Shown: positions 36,448 to 46,274, numbered from the stretch's first letter. The stretch is 64,000 nt of DNA from Firmicutes bacterium HGW-Firmicutes-2 (GCA_002841495.1 PGZV01000016.1:1-64000), one strand, 5' to 3'. Notes: generated by a model not told the origin, from the letters alone. Made by a program: numbers and translations.

Positions 36448-37602
36448 ATGAATGCTGAGTTTATTCAGGCATTGGCACAAATTGAAAAAGAAAAAGGCAT
36501 CAGCAAAGAGGTCTTGATAGAAGCAATTGAAAATTCCTTAATTACTGCTTGTAAAAATAATTTTGGTGCATCAACAAATGTAAAAGTTATTATTGATAAA
36601 GAAGATGGTGATGTTTCTGTTTACTCAGAAAAGAAAATCGTAGAAATTGTCGATAATGATCAAATCGAAATTAGTTTAGAAGAAGCGGTTGAATACAATC
36701 CGGATTTTGGAATTGGGGATATTGTTCAAATCGAGATTACACCTAAGAACTTTGGCCGTATTGCTGCACAGAAAGCTAAACAGGTTGTGGTACAAAAAAT
36801 CCGTGAAGCCGAGAGAGATGTGCTTTTTAATCAGTACATATCCAAAGAGAAAGAAGTCGTAACCGGGATTATTCAAAGAGAAAGTAAGGGTAATGTGGTA
36901 ATCAATTTAGGTAAGATTGATGCAATCATGGCAGAAAAGGAATGTATACCAGGTGAAACATATGTCACCAATGAAAGACTTAAAGTCTATGTCGTTGAAG
37001 TTAAGGATTCAACTAAAGGTCCTAAAGTATATGTATCAAGAACCCATCCCGAATTAATAAAGCGTCTTTTTGAACAAGAAGTACCGGAAGTCCACGATGG
37101 TGTTGTGGAAATAAAATCTGTGTCAAGAGAAGCTGGTTCGAGAACGAAAATCGCTGTGCATTCGAACAATACAGATGTAGATCCAGTAGGTTCTTGTGTA
37201 GGCCATAATGGTTCTAGAGTCGGTATTATTGTTCACGAACTCAAAGGGGAAAAAATTGATATTATCCCATGGAGTGAAAAGCCAGAAGAATATATTGCTG
37301 CGGCACTCAGTCCTTCAAAAGTTGTTAAGGTAGTCGTTGATGATAATCATAAAAGCGCAAAAGTTGTTGTACCGGATTATCAATTATCGCTTGCGATTGG
37401 TAAAGAAGGTCAAAATGCAAGGCTTGCTGCAAAGTTGACAGGCTATCGCATCGACATCAAAAGTGAGACTCAAGCAAAAGAAACCAATTTTATGGCACTA
37501 GATGATAAGCCGGTCAATCCTTTTGAACAGTTTTTAGAACAAACCAGTCTGGATAAAGCAGAAGACACCGAATCAGATACAGGTTTGTTTGATGAGGAGT
37601 AG
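36448..37602 (+). CDS. nusA: Transcription termination/antitermination factor NusA
   Basis: 384 aa. N-terminal RNA-polymerase-binding domain (FIQALAQIEKEKGI), S1 domain around residues 130-200 (EVVTGIIQRES), and two KH domains around 230-345, including AIGKEGQNARLAAKLTGYRIDI. The acidic C-terminal tail is short and lacks the extra repeats of E. coli NusA, as in Firmicutes. AAGGAGG lies before ATG. Probably regulates its own operon through the leader hairpin. Confidence 0.97.
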   Translation: MNAEFIQALAQIEKEKGISKEVLIEAIENSLITACKNNFGASTNVKVIIDKEDGDVSVYSEKKIVEIVDNDQIEISLEEAVEYNPDFGIGDIVQIEITPKNFGRIAAQKAKQVVVQKIREAERDVLFNQYISKEKEVVTGIIQRESKGNVVINLGKIDAIMAEKECIPGETYVTNERLKVYVVEVKDSTKGPKVYVSRTHPELIKRLFEQEVPEVHDGVVEIKSVSREAGSRTKIAVHSNNTDVDPVGSCVGHNGSRVGIIVHELKGEKIDIIPWSEKPEEYIAAALSPSKVVKVVVDDNHKSAKVVVPDYQLSLAIGKEGQNARLAAKLTGYRIDIKSETQAKETNFMALDDKPVNPFEQFLEQTSLDKAEDTESDTGLFDEE

Positions 37603-37608
37603 GTGAAA

Positions 37609-37875
37609 ATGGCAAAAAAGTTACCCATGAGAAAATGCTTAGGTTGTCTGGAAATGCAAGAGAAAAAGTCATTGATCAGGGTTGTTCGTTCGAATGAAGG
37701 TATTTATGATGTCGATCTTACCGGGAAAAAAAATGGTCGTGGCGCATATGTTTGTAAAAAAGTGGCCTGTTTCAATCAAGCGGAAAAGTCAAAAGGCTTA
37801 GAGCGTGCTTTTAAGGAAAAAATACCAACAAGCGTTTATGATGCTTTACGTAAGGAGATCGAAGACGTTGAATAA
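37609..37875 (+). CDS. rnpM: RNase P modulator RnpM (YlxR)
   Basis: 88 aa, PF04296 family. The signature PMRKCLGCLEMQEKKSLIRVVR is at the N-terminus and GRGAYVCKK follows, as in YlxR. In Bacillus the protein binds RNase P RNA and modulates its activity. ATG 37609 is preferred, since the GTG at 37603 belongs to the AGGTG site. It overlaps ylxQ by 8 bp. Confidence 0.92.
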   Translation: MAKKLPMRKCLGCLEMQEKKSLIRVVRSNEGIYDVDLTGKKNGRGAYVCKKVACFNQAEKSKGLERAFKEKIPTSVYDALRKEIEDVE

Positions 37876-38101
37876 TATATTTTCAATGATTGGATTAGCT
37901 ATGAAGGCAGCTTCCGACGCCTCGGACAATACAAAGAAAAAATTCACCAATATGTGTGCTTATCGCCAGATCAAAATGATTACGCTGGGTGATAAAACAA
38001 GCTTGGGAAAAGCCATCGGAAAGGAATACCGTGCTACTATCGGTATTGTTGATGAAGGGTTTGCCAACGCCATCTTATCTAAGGTTGGTGAGCAAGCATA
38101 A
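37868..38101 (+). CDS. ylxQ: L7Ae-family protein YlxQ, internally shortened
   Basis: 77 aa, against about 100 in relatives. It starts (TTG 37868 or ATG 37886) with FSMIGLAMKA and goes straight into ASDASDNTKKKFTNMC. In the family a segment of about 24 residues lies between these two blocks (glycine-lysine stretch, first helix and strand that contact RNA). The remainder (KAIGKEYRATIGIVDEGFANAIL) is intact, so this looks like an in-frame deletion with the frame kept. Whether the protein still binds kink-turn RNA is doubtful. Confidence 0.75.
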   Translation: MNNIFSMIGLAMKAASDASDNTKKKFTNMCAYRQIKMITLGDKTSLGKAIGKEYRATIGIVDEGFANAILSKVGEQA

Positions 38102-38122
38102 CAATAAATCGGAGGTAAATGA

Positions 38123-40165
38123 ATGTCGAAAATAAGAGTGTATGAGTTAGCTAAAGAATTGGATGTTACCAATAAAGCTTTAATAGAGGTTCTTAGGAAC
38201 TTGAAAGTGGATATAAAAAATCATATGAGTTCTTTGACCGAAGAGGAATACAATGTGATTCTAGGTCATTATAAAAAAGACAATAAAATAGAGGATGCTT
38301 CAGAGTCAGCAGAAAAAATTGTTGTTGAAGCTGTTGAAGACGAGACTCAGAAGAAAACAAATAAAAAACGACATAAAAATGTTGAAGAAATCATAGATGA
38401 AAAAGAGTTTATTGAATTACCTGAAAGTGTTATGGTCAGTTTATTGGCGGATAAGCTTGAATTACAAGTTTCTGATGTTATTAAGATTCTTATGAATCGT
38501 GGTATTATGGTAACAGCTAATCAAGAGATTCCTTTTGAATTAGCTGAAGAAATAGCTATGGAACATGATATGCTTGTGGTTAGAGAGCCTGAAAAAGATC
38601 TAGTAGAACTCTTTTTTGAAGATAAAAATATGGTGGATCTAGAAGAAGACTTAATAAAACGCTCACCGGTTGTTGTTGTTATGGGGCACGTTGATCATGG
38701 AAAAACATCACTCCTTGACGCCCTTAGAGAGTCAAATGTCACTGAAAAAGAACATGGTGGTATTACTCAGCATATTGGTGCATCTGTTGTATCTCTTGAT
38801 AGTGGAGAAACCATTACATTCCTAGATACTCCAGGACATGAAGCCTTTACAGCTATGCGTTTGCGAGGGGCGATGGCAACAGATATTGCGATTTTAGTTG
38901 TTGCTGCAGATGATGGTGTTATGCCTCAAACCGTTGAAGCTATCAATCATGCTAAAGCTGCCGGTGTTCAAATCATCGTTGCTGTTAACAAAATTGATAA
39001 GCCGGGGGCTAACCCTGACCGTGTGCTTCAAGAACTTGTAGAGTATGGTCTTATTGCAGAAGCATGGGGTGGTGATACCATATGTGTTCAAGTCTCAGCT
39101 CTTGAGCGTACAAATCTTGAAGAGTTATTAGAAATGATTGTACTCGTGGCAGAGGTAGAAGATTATAAAGCCAATCCAAAGAGAAAAGCCAAAGGTACCA
39201 TTATTGAGGCTCAACTAGATAAAGGAAGAGGCCCTGTAGCGACCGTTCTAATTCAAAACGGTACATTATCTGTAGGAGATGCTATTATAGCTGGACCTGC
39301 TTATGGACGTATTAGAGCTATGATCGACGATAAGGGTCGACGTGTCAAATCTGCTGGACCATCAACACCTGTAGAAATCCTTGGATTATCAGAAGTACCT
39401 ACAGCAGGGGATGCTTTTTTTACCGCTAAAGATGAAAAACAAGCAAGACAGTTAGCAAATAAAGTTGTGGATCAATCCAGAGAAAGAATGATACAGACAA
39501 CACCCCAAAAAGTAACACTTGATGATCTCTTCCATCAGATTCAAGTGGGCGAGATGAAAGAATTGAATGTTATTGTAAAAGCGGATGTTCAAGGCTCTGT
39601 AGAAGCTGTCAAACAAAGTCTTATGAAATTATCAAACGAAGAAGTGGTGATTCGTGTCCTACATGGTGGCGTAGGTGCGGTTACGGAAACAGATGTTATG
39701 TTGGCCTCTGCTTCTAATGCTATTATTATAGGTTTTAATGTGCGGCCAGAAGCCAGTGCAAGTGCTGCAGCTGATCATGAGCAGATTGACCTTAGATTAT
39801 ACCGAGTCATCTACAACGCGATTGAAGATATACAAGCAGCTATGACAGGTATGTTGGATCCTATTTTCGAAGAAAAAGTACTGGGTCATATTGAGATTAG
39901 ACAAACTTTCAAAGTCTCCGGAGTCGGTACGATAGGTGGTGGCTTTGTACTTGACGGAAAGGTAGTACGTAATTCAAGTGTACGTTTGGTACGTGATGGC
40001 ATTGTTATTTTTGAAGGATCTTTGGCATCTCTTAAGCGATTTAAGGATGATGTTAAAGAAGTCAATACAGGCTATGAGTGTGGTGTTATGTTGGATAAGT
40101 ACAATGACCTTCGTGAAGGTGACATAGTAGAAGCATTTGCTATGGTGGAAATACCTAGAAAGTAA
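38123..40165 (+). CDS. infB: Translation initiation factor IF-2
   Basis: 680 aa GTPase that places initiator tRNA. N-terminal IF2_N motif ([20 protein letters not shown]), a short charged linker (about residues 50-110), a second IF2_N, and the G domain from about 185: [32 protein letters not shown]. Domains II-IV complete the protein. The linker is much shorter than in E. coli. AATCGGAGG precedes ATG. Confidence 0.97.
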   Translation: MSKIRVYELAKELDVTNKALIEVLRNLKVDIKNHMSSLTEEEYNVILGHYKKDNKIEDASESAEKIVVEAVEDETQKKTNKKRHKNVEEIIDEKEFIELPESVMVSLLADKLELQVSDVIKILMNRGIMVTANQEIPFELAEEIAMEHDMLVVREPEKDLVELFFEDKNMVDLEEDLIKRSPVVVVMGHVDHGKTSLLDALRESNVTEKEHGGITQHIGASVVSLDSGETITFLDTPGHEAFTAMRLRGAMATDIAILVVAADDGVMPQTVEAINHAKAAGVQIIVAVNKIDKPGANPDRVLQELVEYGLIAEAWGGDTICVQVSALERTNLEELLEMIVLVAEVEDYKANPKRKAKGTIIEAQLDKGRGPVATVLIQNGTLSVGDAIIAGPAYGRIRAMIDDKGRRVKSAGPSTPVEILGLSEVPTAGDAFFTAKDEKQARQLANKVVDQSRERMIQTTPQKVTLDDLFHQIQVGEMKELNVIVKADVQGSVEAVKQSLMKLSNEEVVIRVLHGGVGAVTETDVMLASASNAIIIGFNVRPEASASAAADHEQIDLRLYRVIYNAIEDIQAAMTGMLDPIFEEKVLGHIEIRQTFKVSGVGTIGGGFVLDGKVVRNSSVRLVRDGIVIFEGSLASLKRFKDDVKEVNTGYECGVMLDKYNDLREGDIVEAFAMVEIPRK

Positions 40166-40175
40166 AGGTGAAATA

Positions 40176-40601
40176 ATGAAAAAAAACAGTAATAGACTCA
40201 TAAGAATCAATCAAGAGGTTAAACATGATTTGACGACCATTCTAAGAGAAGATATCAAAGATCCTAGAGTGAGTCCATTAACATCCATTGTTAAAGTAGA
40301 TGTTACAGCCGATTTAAAGTTTTGCAAGGTATATGTCAGTGTCATGGGTGATGAATTTGCTCAAAAAGAAACCATTGAAGGCCTAAAGAGTTCTGCAGGA
40401 CATATTCGAAGCGAACTGGCACATAGAACAAACCTTAGAAACACACCACAACTGTCCTTTATATTAGACCATTCCATAGAGTATGGGGTTGAAATATCAG
40501 CACTTATAGACAAAGTCGTACAGACAGACCAACAAAATGAATTGGAAGCAGATTTGGAAGCAGATTTGGAAACAAAAGAAGATAAAGAGGTTCATGAATG
40601 A
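40176..40601 (+). CDS. rbfA: 30S ribosome-binding factor RbfA
   Basis: 141 aa. KH-like core with RLIRINQEVKHDLTTILREDIKDPRV and SPLTSIVKVDVTADLKFCKV. ATG 40176 is used because AAAGGTG is 5-6 bp upstream; the longer frame would overlap infB by 30 bp. The acidic tail contains a tandem LEAD repeat encoded by a 12-bp repeat. The stop overlaps the nrnA start (ATGA). Confidence 0.95.
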   Translation: MKKNSNRLIRINQEVKHDLTTILREDIKDPRVSPLTSIVKVDVTADLKFCKVYVSVMGDEFAQKETIEGLKSSAGHIRSELAHRTNLRNTPQLSFILDHSIEYGVEISALIDKVVQTDQQNELEADLEADLETKEDKEVHE

Positions 40602-41542
40602 AATTAAGTACACTCGTAGATATAGCTAGAGATTACAAAAACATATGCTTGCTTGGACACATTCACCCGGATGGGGATTGTGTTGGTGCCACAATAGGCT
40701 TAGCCATGCTTTTGGAAAAATATGATATAGTATCTACCGTGTTGCTTAAGGATTTGCCGAATCAGTATGATTTTTTACCGATAACACGTTATGTTAGCGA
40801 TCATATGGATGAGCCGGTTGATTTAATTATCTCTCTAGATGCCAGTGATCCTGAAAGATTAGGTACATTTGGGCAACTCCTTCCTAATGGAAAAAAAGTG
40901 ATTAATATTGATCATCACATAAGCAATACCATGTTTGGAGATTATAATTACGTCGATGTAGAAGCAAGTTCAACCAGTGAAATGGTGTTTCAGATGGTAG
41001 AGGACTTTTCTGTTATGGATATACATATTGCAAAGGCGCTCTATACAGGCATCCTATTTGATACCGGAGGTTTTAAGCATAGTAACACAAAACCTTCCAC
41101 TCATTTGGCTGCCGCTAAACTCATATCATATGGGTTTGATTTTTCAGAGCTCATTCACAGATTATTTGATGAGAAACCTTTAAAGGCATTTAAAGCTCAA
41201 GGTTTAGCCTTTGAAAGAGCGCGTACTTACATGAATGAACAGATTCTTGTGTGCTATTTGAATATGGAAGACTATAGCAACTTTGGGATTGAAAAATCGG
41301 ATACCGAAAGCATTGTTCATTATATGAACAATGTTGAAGGCGTAGAAGTAGCCGTTTTTTTCTATGCTATTGATGCGGATACTTATAAAATAAGCCTCCG
41401 TTCAAAAGGTAGAGTTGATGTATGCAAAGTTGCTATGGCCTTTGGCGGTGGCGGCCATCAAAAAGCTTCCGGCGCGAGTATAAAGGCACCACTTGAAGAT
41501 GCTATTTTAGCTGTTACAAATGCAATATCTTTACAGTTATAA
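40598..41542 (+). CDS. nrnA: NanoRNase / pAp phosphatase NrnA (DHH family)
   Basis: Degrades 2-5 nt RNA fragments and dephosphorylates pAp. DHH domain: GHIHPDGDCVGATIG (residues 20-34), SLDASDPERLG and NIDHHISN. DHHA1 domain: FGGGGHQKASGASI near the C-terminus. 314 aa, complete. Translationally coupled to rbfA, followed by truB, as in Bacillus and Clostridia. Confidence 0.95.
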   Translation: MKLSTLVDIARDYKNICLLGHIHPDGDCVGATIGLAMLLEKYDIVSTVLLKDLPNQYDFLPITRYVSDHMDEPVDLIISLDASDPERLGTFGQLLPNGKKVINIDHHISNTMFGDYNYVDVEASSTSEMVFQMVEDFSVMDIHIAKALYTGILFDTGGFKHSNTKPSTHLAAAKLISYGFDFSELIHRLFDEKPLKAFKAQGLAFERARTYMNEQILVCYLNMEDYSNFGIEKSDTESIVHYMNNVEGVEVAVFFYAIDADTYKISLRSKGRVDVCKVAMAFGGGGHQKASGASIKAPLEDAILAVTNAISLQL

Positions 41543-41562
41543 CAGAAGACATGAGGTAAGAC

Positions 41563-42474
41563 ATGTATAATGGCATTATAAACGTTTATAAAGAAAAAGA
41601 TTTTACTTCTCATGATGTTGTTGCTGTTTTGAGAGGTATATTTGGACAAAAGAAAATCGGGCATACCGGTACTTTGGACCCCCAAGCAATTGGTGTATTA
41701 CCAGTTTGTCTTGGTAAGGCGACAAAAGTTGCCGATTTATTGACAAACAAAGACAAAATCTATAAAACAAGATTTAAACTAGGTGAAGAAACGGATACTC
41801 AAGATCATACTGGTGAGGTCATAGACAGAAAACCTTTCTCTGTTGATCATACGACAATCTTTGAAACGATAAAAGGTTTTGTCGGTGAGAACGAACAGTT
41901 ACCGCCTATGTATTCGGCTATTAAAATTGGTGGCAGAAAGCTCTACGATGTGGCTAGGTCAGGTCAGACGATTGAGCGAAAAAAAAGATGGATAACAATT
42001 TATGATATTTATGATATTCACATAGATTTGCCTTATATAGATATGACGGTCCATTGCAAGAAGGGTACATATATTCGCACATTATGTCGTGATATAAGTG
42101 AAGCTCTTGGTACTTGTGGGCATATGGTCGAATTAGAAAGAACGGCTTCAGGTATCTTTACAAAAGAGACTGCTTTAACACTTGAGGAGATTAAGAAACT
42201 TGTTCAAGAAAATAAGATAGCAGAGGCCATTGTCCATGTGGATACTTTATTCAAAGACTATCAACGTCTTGTCATTGATACAGAATACAATCATCTGCTT
42301 TATAATGGAAATAAGTTACCTTTAGAAGCCATTATGAATTACAATAAAAACAAGCTCGTGGACAAGACATATTATAATGTATATAATGATGAAGATGATT
42401 ATATGGGAATCTATGAATGGCTATCCCCAAAAAATCTATTAATACCAGTGAAGTTTTTTTGTATACGTTATTAA
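41563..42474 (+). CDS. truB: tRNA pseudouridine55 synthase TruB
   Basis: Makes the T-loop pseudouridine. Motifs: GHTGTLDPQAIGVLPVCLGKATK (catalytic aspartate in GTLDP, about residue 39), YDVARSGQTIERKKR and CKKGTYIRTLCRDI. The 303-aa length includes a short C-terminal domain. It follows nrnA by 20 bp. Confidence 0.96.
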   Translation: MYNGIINVYKEKDFTSHDVVAVLRGIFGQKKIGHTGTLDPQAIGVLPVCLGKATKVADLLTNKDKIYKTRFKLGEETDTQDHTGEVIDRKPFSVDHTTIFETIKGFVGENEQLPPMYSAIKIGGRKLYDVARSGQTIERKKRWITIYDIYDIHIDLPYIDMTVHCKKGTYIRTLCRDISEALGTCGHMVELERTASGIFTKETALTLEEIKKLVQENKIAEAIVHVDTLFKDYQRLVIDTEYNHLLYNGNKLPLEAIMNYNKNKLVDKTYYNVYNDEDDYMGIYEWLSPKNLLIPVKFFCIRY

Positions 42475-42488
42475 GAGAGGTAATATGA

Positions 42489-43421
42489 ATGAAAACAATT
42501 TTACAAACCAATGTTTTTGAGTTACCACAATGCATCGTTGTTTTTGGTAATTTTGACGGTGTCCACAAAGGCCATCAATTGTTGATACAGGAGGCATTAA
42601 AAAAAAGTAAAGAATTAGATATACCTTCTGCTTTATTTACTTTTAGGCCGCATCCTACATTTGTTATTACTGGAGAGCCGGAAAAAGACATTATTTACAC
42701 ACCAGAAGAAAAAAAGAAAGTTGTTAAAGATCTGGGTGTTGATTACTATATTGAATATCCTTTTACGATGGAGGTAGCCAATATGACTGCAGAATCTTTC
42801 GTGGAAGAGGTCATGTATAAAGAATTACACGCCAAGTATGTGGTTGTTGGCGTAGACTTTAAATTTGGCAAAGGTCGTAGTGGAAGCATACCTTTACTAG
42901 AAGCTTTGGGTAGAGGCTATGGTTTTAATGTTATAGCCTTTGAAAAGCTATGTAATCACCACCGGGTTATAAGCAGTACATGGCTTCGCCAAGAAATCAA
43001 AAAGGGCCATATGGAAGCCTTTAAGGAACTGACGGGCAGACATTTTATTGTCTTAGGTGAAGTGGAACATGGTAGATCTATTGGCAGAACCATTGGATTT
43101 CCAACAGCCAATGTAGCCACATCACCTTCGAAAATATTGCCACCAAATGGCGTTTATGCTTCCTATACGACTGTAAAAGGTATGCGTTATAAAAGTATTA
43201 CTAATGTTGGCCCAAAACCAACCTCAACCTCAGAGGAGATGGTGGTTGAAACCTATATATTGGATTTTGACGAAATGATTTATGGTGAAACGATTCTTAT
43301 TGAAATGACACATTTTTTAAGAAAAGCATATGAGCTGAAATCATTGGATCATTTGAAAGCTCTTATTCAAGATGATCTTAAGGACTTGGATAACTATTTT
43401 GAAACCTTAATAAATGGTTAA
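42489..43421 (+). CDS. ribF: Bifunctional riboflavin kinase / FAD synthetase RibF
   Basis: Makes FMN and FAD. The N-terminal FAD synthetase (nucleotidyltransferase) has FGNFDGVHKGHQLL (residues 18-31) and SSTWLRQEIKKG. The C-terminal kinase has GRTIGFPTANV (about 200-210) and the NGVYASY segment. At 310 aa it is complete. The stop codon lies in the left arm of the 43413-43537 element, and the GAGAGGTAAT site is shared with an out-of-frame ATG at 42485. Confidence 0.96.
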   Translation: MKTILQTNVFELPQCIVVFGNFDGVHKGHQLLIQEALKKSKELDIPSALFTFRPHPTFVITGEPEKDIIYTPEEKKKVVKDLGVDYYIEYPFTMEVANMTAESFVEEVMYKELHAKYVVVGVDFKFGKGRSGSIPLLEALGRGYGFNVIAFEKLCNHHRVISSTWLRQEIKKGHMEAFKELTGRHFIVLGEVEHGRSIGRTIGFPTANVATSPSKILPPNGVYASYTTVKGMRYKSITNVGPKPTSTSEEMVVETYILDFDEMIYGETILIEMTHFLRKAYELKSLDHLKALIQDDLKDLDNYFETLING

Positions 43422-43537
43422 GGTGTCAAAACTATATAGTTGAACTTTTGCATACAATATATAGTTATGAATGCATCAACGTAATCTATATATTATATGT
43501 AAATTTAGTGAAACTTAGTTTTGACCCTTTAACCATT
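43413..43537. repeat. Inverted-repeat element E2 (GTCAA-ended family)
   Basis: 22-bp terminal arms at 43413-43434 and 43516-43537 differ at only two positions. The 80-bp AT-rich interior has secondary pairings (GTTGA/TCAAC and TGCAT/ATGCA). It carries the ribF stop codon in its left arm. The right third aligns with 59048-59080 in inverted orientation. No ORF. Confidence 0.7.
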
Positions 43538-43561
43538 AACATATAAAAGCTTAAAATCTGA

Positions 43562-43590
43562 TTTACAATCAAAAACACTTATGTTATTAT
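43562..43590 (+). promoter_or_regulatory. Extended -10 promoter for rpsO
   Basis: TTTACA at 43562-43567, 17-bp spacer, TATTAT at 43585-43590 with TGT before it. The following 90-nt leader has a small hairpin GAGC-CGTT-GCTC (43604-43615). Confidence 0.65.
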
Positions 43591-43685
43591 GTACTATGTA
43601 CTTGAGCCGTTGCTCGGATATTGGAAACTCCGTCCTTATCTTAGCTTTTGGCGCTTAATATAATTAATCCTATGGAGGTTACAAA

Positions 43686-43961
43686 ATGCAAACAGCAATG
43701 CCTAAAGAAAAAAAATTAGAAATCATCGCAAAATTTGGTAGAACCGAACAAGACACCGGTTCACCAGAAGTTCAAATCGCTCTATTGACGTGGAGAATTA
43801 ATCATTTAACAGATCATTTGAAAATGCATAAAAAAGATCATCACTCAAGAAGAGGTCTTTTGAAAATGGTTGGACAAAGACGAGGTTTGTTAAAATATCT
43901 TTCAAATAAAGATATTGAATCATACCGTAGCTTGATTTTAGAGTTAGGTCTAAGAAGATAA
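43686..43961 (+). CDS. rpsO: 30S ribosomal protein S15
   Basis: 91 aa; contains the S15 signature [32 protein letters not shown] and the early GSPEVQIA block. TGGAGG lies 8 bp before ATG 43686. It is followed by its own terminator, then pnp, the conserved rpsO-pnp pair. Confidence 0.96.
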   Translation: MQTAMPKEKKLEIIAKFGRTEQDTGSPEVQIALLTWRINHLTDHLKMHKKDHHSRRGLLKMVGQRRGLLKYLSNKDIESYRSLILELGLRR

Positions 43962-43968
43962 TCAAAAT

Positions 43969-44003
43969 AATAGAGCGGAGATGATTCCGCTCTATTATTT
44001 TTC
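43969..44003 (+). terminator. Terminator after rpsO
   Basis: AATAGAGCGGA and TCCGCTCTATT form a strong stem, followed by ATTTTTC. Confidence 0.88.
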
Positions 44004-44065
44004 TTTCATTACAATGCAAAAAGTGGTACTATAGAAATAGCGAAAAAAAGAAAAACATGAAGAAA

Positions 44066-44154
44066 CCTAGCAAGTATCCTTAGTCATTAGTTTGTGTTGT
44101 TCATCCTCATATCATTATATTGAACAATAGAAACTAAAGACTAAAGGGGCTAGG
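44066..44154 (+). promoter_or_regulatory. Long leader hairpin upstream of pnp
   Basis: CCTAGC (44066-44071) pairs with GCTAGG (44149-44154), CTTAGTC with GACTAAAG (44139-44146), AGTTT with AAACT (44131-44135), TGTTCA (44098-44103) with TGAACA (44121-44126): one long imperfect stem ending 20 bp before the pnp start. Confidence 0.65.
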
Positions 44155-44174
44155 ACAATTGAAAGGAGACATAT

Positions 44175-46274
44175 ATGTCTAGAATTTATTCAATGGAACT
44201 GTCCGGAAGAACACTCAGTGTTGAAATCGGAAAAATGGCGCAACTTGCTAGTGGTGCTTGTTTAATTAGTTACGGTGAGACCGTTGTCTTGTCTACCGCA
44301 ACTGCATCAGAGAAACCAAGAGAAGGTATTGATTTCTTTCCACTTAGTGTGGATTATGAAGAGAAACTATACTCAATAGGGAAGATACCAGGTGGATTTA
44401 TAAAAAGAGAGGGTCGTCCAACGGAGAACTCTATTTTAACCAGTAGAATTATTGATCGACCGATACGTCCTTTATTTCCTAAGGACTATAGAAATGAATG
44501 TACAATCGTGAATACAGTAATGGCAGTTGATCAAGATTGTATGCCGGAAGTCGTGGCTGCAATCGGTACATCTATTGCCTTGTCTATATCCCATATTCCT
44601 TTTATGGGACCAACCGCTTCAACTTATGTAGGTCTTGTAGATGGCGAGTTTGTATTTAATCCGACATCTGCTCAAAGAGAAGCTTCTGATATGGTCTTAA
44701 ATGTTGTATCCACAGAAGAAAAAGTAACCATGATTGAAGCAGAAGCGAATGAAGTATCTGAAGATATTATGATTGAAGCGATTGCAAAAGCACATGCGTT
44801 AAACCAAGAAGTTTGTGCTTGGATAAAAGACATTCAACTTAAAGAAGGTAAGCCGAAGCAAGCTTATACGGATGCATCCGTACCGTCAGAAATTATGACT
44901 GCTCTAAAAGATCATATTGGTGATGCTCGAATTGAGGAAGCTGTATATGTAGAAGATAAAAGTGAGCGTTTTGCACGCATTGATGCTCTTAAAGAAGAAA
45001 TGCTTACCATTATTGAAGAAGATGATACCAAGGCTACATGGAAATCTTGGTTAGATGAAGCTTTTTATCAATATCAGAAGAAAACAGTACGTCGTTTAAT
45101 CTTAAAAGAACATAAACGTCCGGACGGTCGTGGTATAGATGAAATAAGAGCACTGAGTGCTGAAATAGATATTCTTCCTAGGGTTCATGGATCAGCATTA
45201 TTTTCAAGAGGTGAAACACAAGCCCTTACGATTACGACTTTAGCGCCTTTATCAGACCGACAAAGGGTGGATGCCCTTGATGAGTTAACAGAAGATAAAC
45301 GTTATATGCATCATTATAACTTTCCTTCATACTCTGTAGGTGAGAGTAGACCATCAAGAGGTCCCGGACGACGTGAGATTGGTCATGGTGCTTTGGCAGA
45401 AAAAGCATTGTTACCGGTACTACCCTCAGAAAGCGAATTCCCATATGCCATCAGAACGGTTTCAGAGATATTAAGCTCCAACGGTTCTACCTCACAAGCC
45501 AGTATTTGTGCCAGTTCTTTGTCACTTATGGCTGCAGGTGTTCCACTTAAAGCACCGGTTGCAGGTATCTCATGTGGTCTTGTAACAGGTGATGATGAAA
45601 ATGATTTCATATTATTAACAGATATTCAAGGACTTGAAGACTTCTTTGGTGATATGGACTTTAAAGTTGCCGGAACTGAAAAAGGCATTACAGCGATACA
45701 ACTTGACATGAAATTAGTCGGTATATCACAAGCAATTATTGAAGGTGCAATTCATCAAACAAAAAAAGCAAGAATGGTCATCTTAAATGATGTTATGAAC
45801 AAAACCATTAGTGAGGGCAGAACTGAACTTGCACCTACAGCGCCTAAGATTATTCAGACTCAAATCAATCCTGAAAAGATTGGTGAGGTTGTTGGTCCAA
45901 GAGGTAAAGTTATTAACAAAATCATCGAAGACACGGGTGTTTCAATTGATATTGAAGATGATGGTCGCGTATTTATATGTGGTGTGGATATGGAAGCAGC
46001 TAATGAAGCAAAGCGTATTGTTGAAACCATAGCAAACGGCGTTCAAGTTGGTGCGATTTATGAAGGTAAAGTTGTTAGAATCACAACTTTTGGAGCCTTT
46101 GTAGAATTAATCCCTGGTAAAGACGGTTTGGTTCACATATCAAAGATTGCAAAAGAGCGTGTGACTAAGGTAGAAGATGTACTTAGTGAAGGTCAAATTG
46201 TAAAAGTTAAGGTAACGGAAGTGGATGCTCAAGGCAGAATTAACTTGTCAATGAAAGCACTACTCGAAGATTAA
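44175..46274 (+). CDS. pnp: Polyribonucleotide nucleotidyltransferase (PNPase)
   Basis: 3'-5' phosphorolytic exoribonuclease. Two RNase PH domains (about residues 10-140 and 310-540, with GRDIDRPIRPLFP-like IIDRPIRPLFP and FSRGETQALTITTL), a helical linker, a KH domain (VGPRGKVINKIIEDTG, about 575) and an S1 domain (GAIYEGKVVRITTFGAFVEL, about 625). 699 aa, complete. Confidence 0.98.
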   Translation: MSRIYSMELSGRTLSVEIGKMAQLASGACLISYGETVVLSTATASEKPREGIDFFPLSVDYEEKLYSIGKIPGGFIKREGRPTENSILTSRIIDRPIRPLFPKDYRNECTIVNTVMAVDQDCMPEVVAAIGTSIALSISHIPFMGPTASTYVGLVDGEFVFNPTSAQREASDMVLNVVSTEEKVTMIEAEANEVSEDIMIEAIAKAHALNQEVCAWIKDIQLKEGKPKQAYTDASVPSEIMTALKDHIGDARIEEAVYVEDKSERFARIDALKEEMLTIIEEDDTKATWKSWLDEAFYQYQKKTVRRLILKEHKRPDGRGIDEIRALSAEIDILPRVHGSALFSRGETQALTITTLAPLSDRQRVDALDELTEDKRYMHHYNFPSYSVGESRPSRGPGRREIGHGALAEKALLPVLPSESEFPYAIRTVSEILSSNGSTSQASICASSLSLMAAGVPLKAPVAGISCGLVTGDDENDFILLTDIQGLEDFFGDMDFKVAGTEKGITAIQLDMKLVGISQAIIEGAIHQTKKARMVILNDVMNKTISEGRTELAPTAPKIIQTQINPEKIGEVVGPRGKVINKIIEDTGVSIDIEDDGRVFICGVDMEAANEAKRIVETIANGVQVGAIYEGKVVRITTFGAFVELIPGKDGLVHISKIAKERVTKVEDVLSEGQIVKVKVTEVDAQGRINLSMKALLED

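Noticed and set aside
37805-37867. Longer N-terminus for ylxQ
   Set aside because: This part overlaps rnpM in another frame and its translation (LLRKKYQQAFMMLYVRRSK) has no similarity to the family; the TTG at 37868 or ATG at 37886 fits better.
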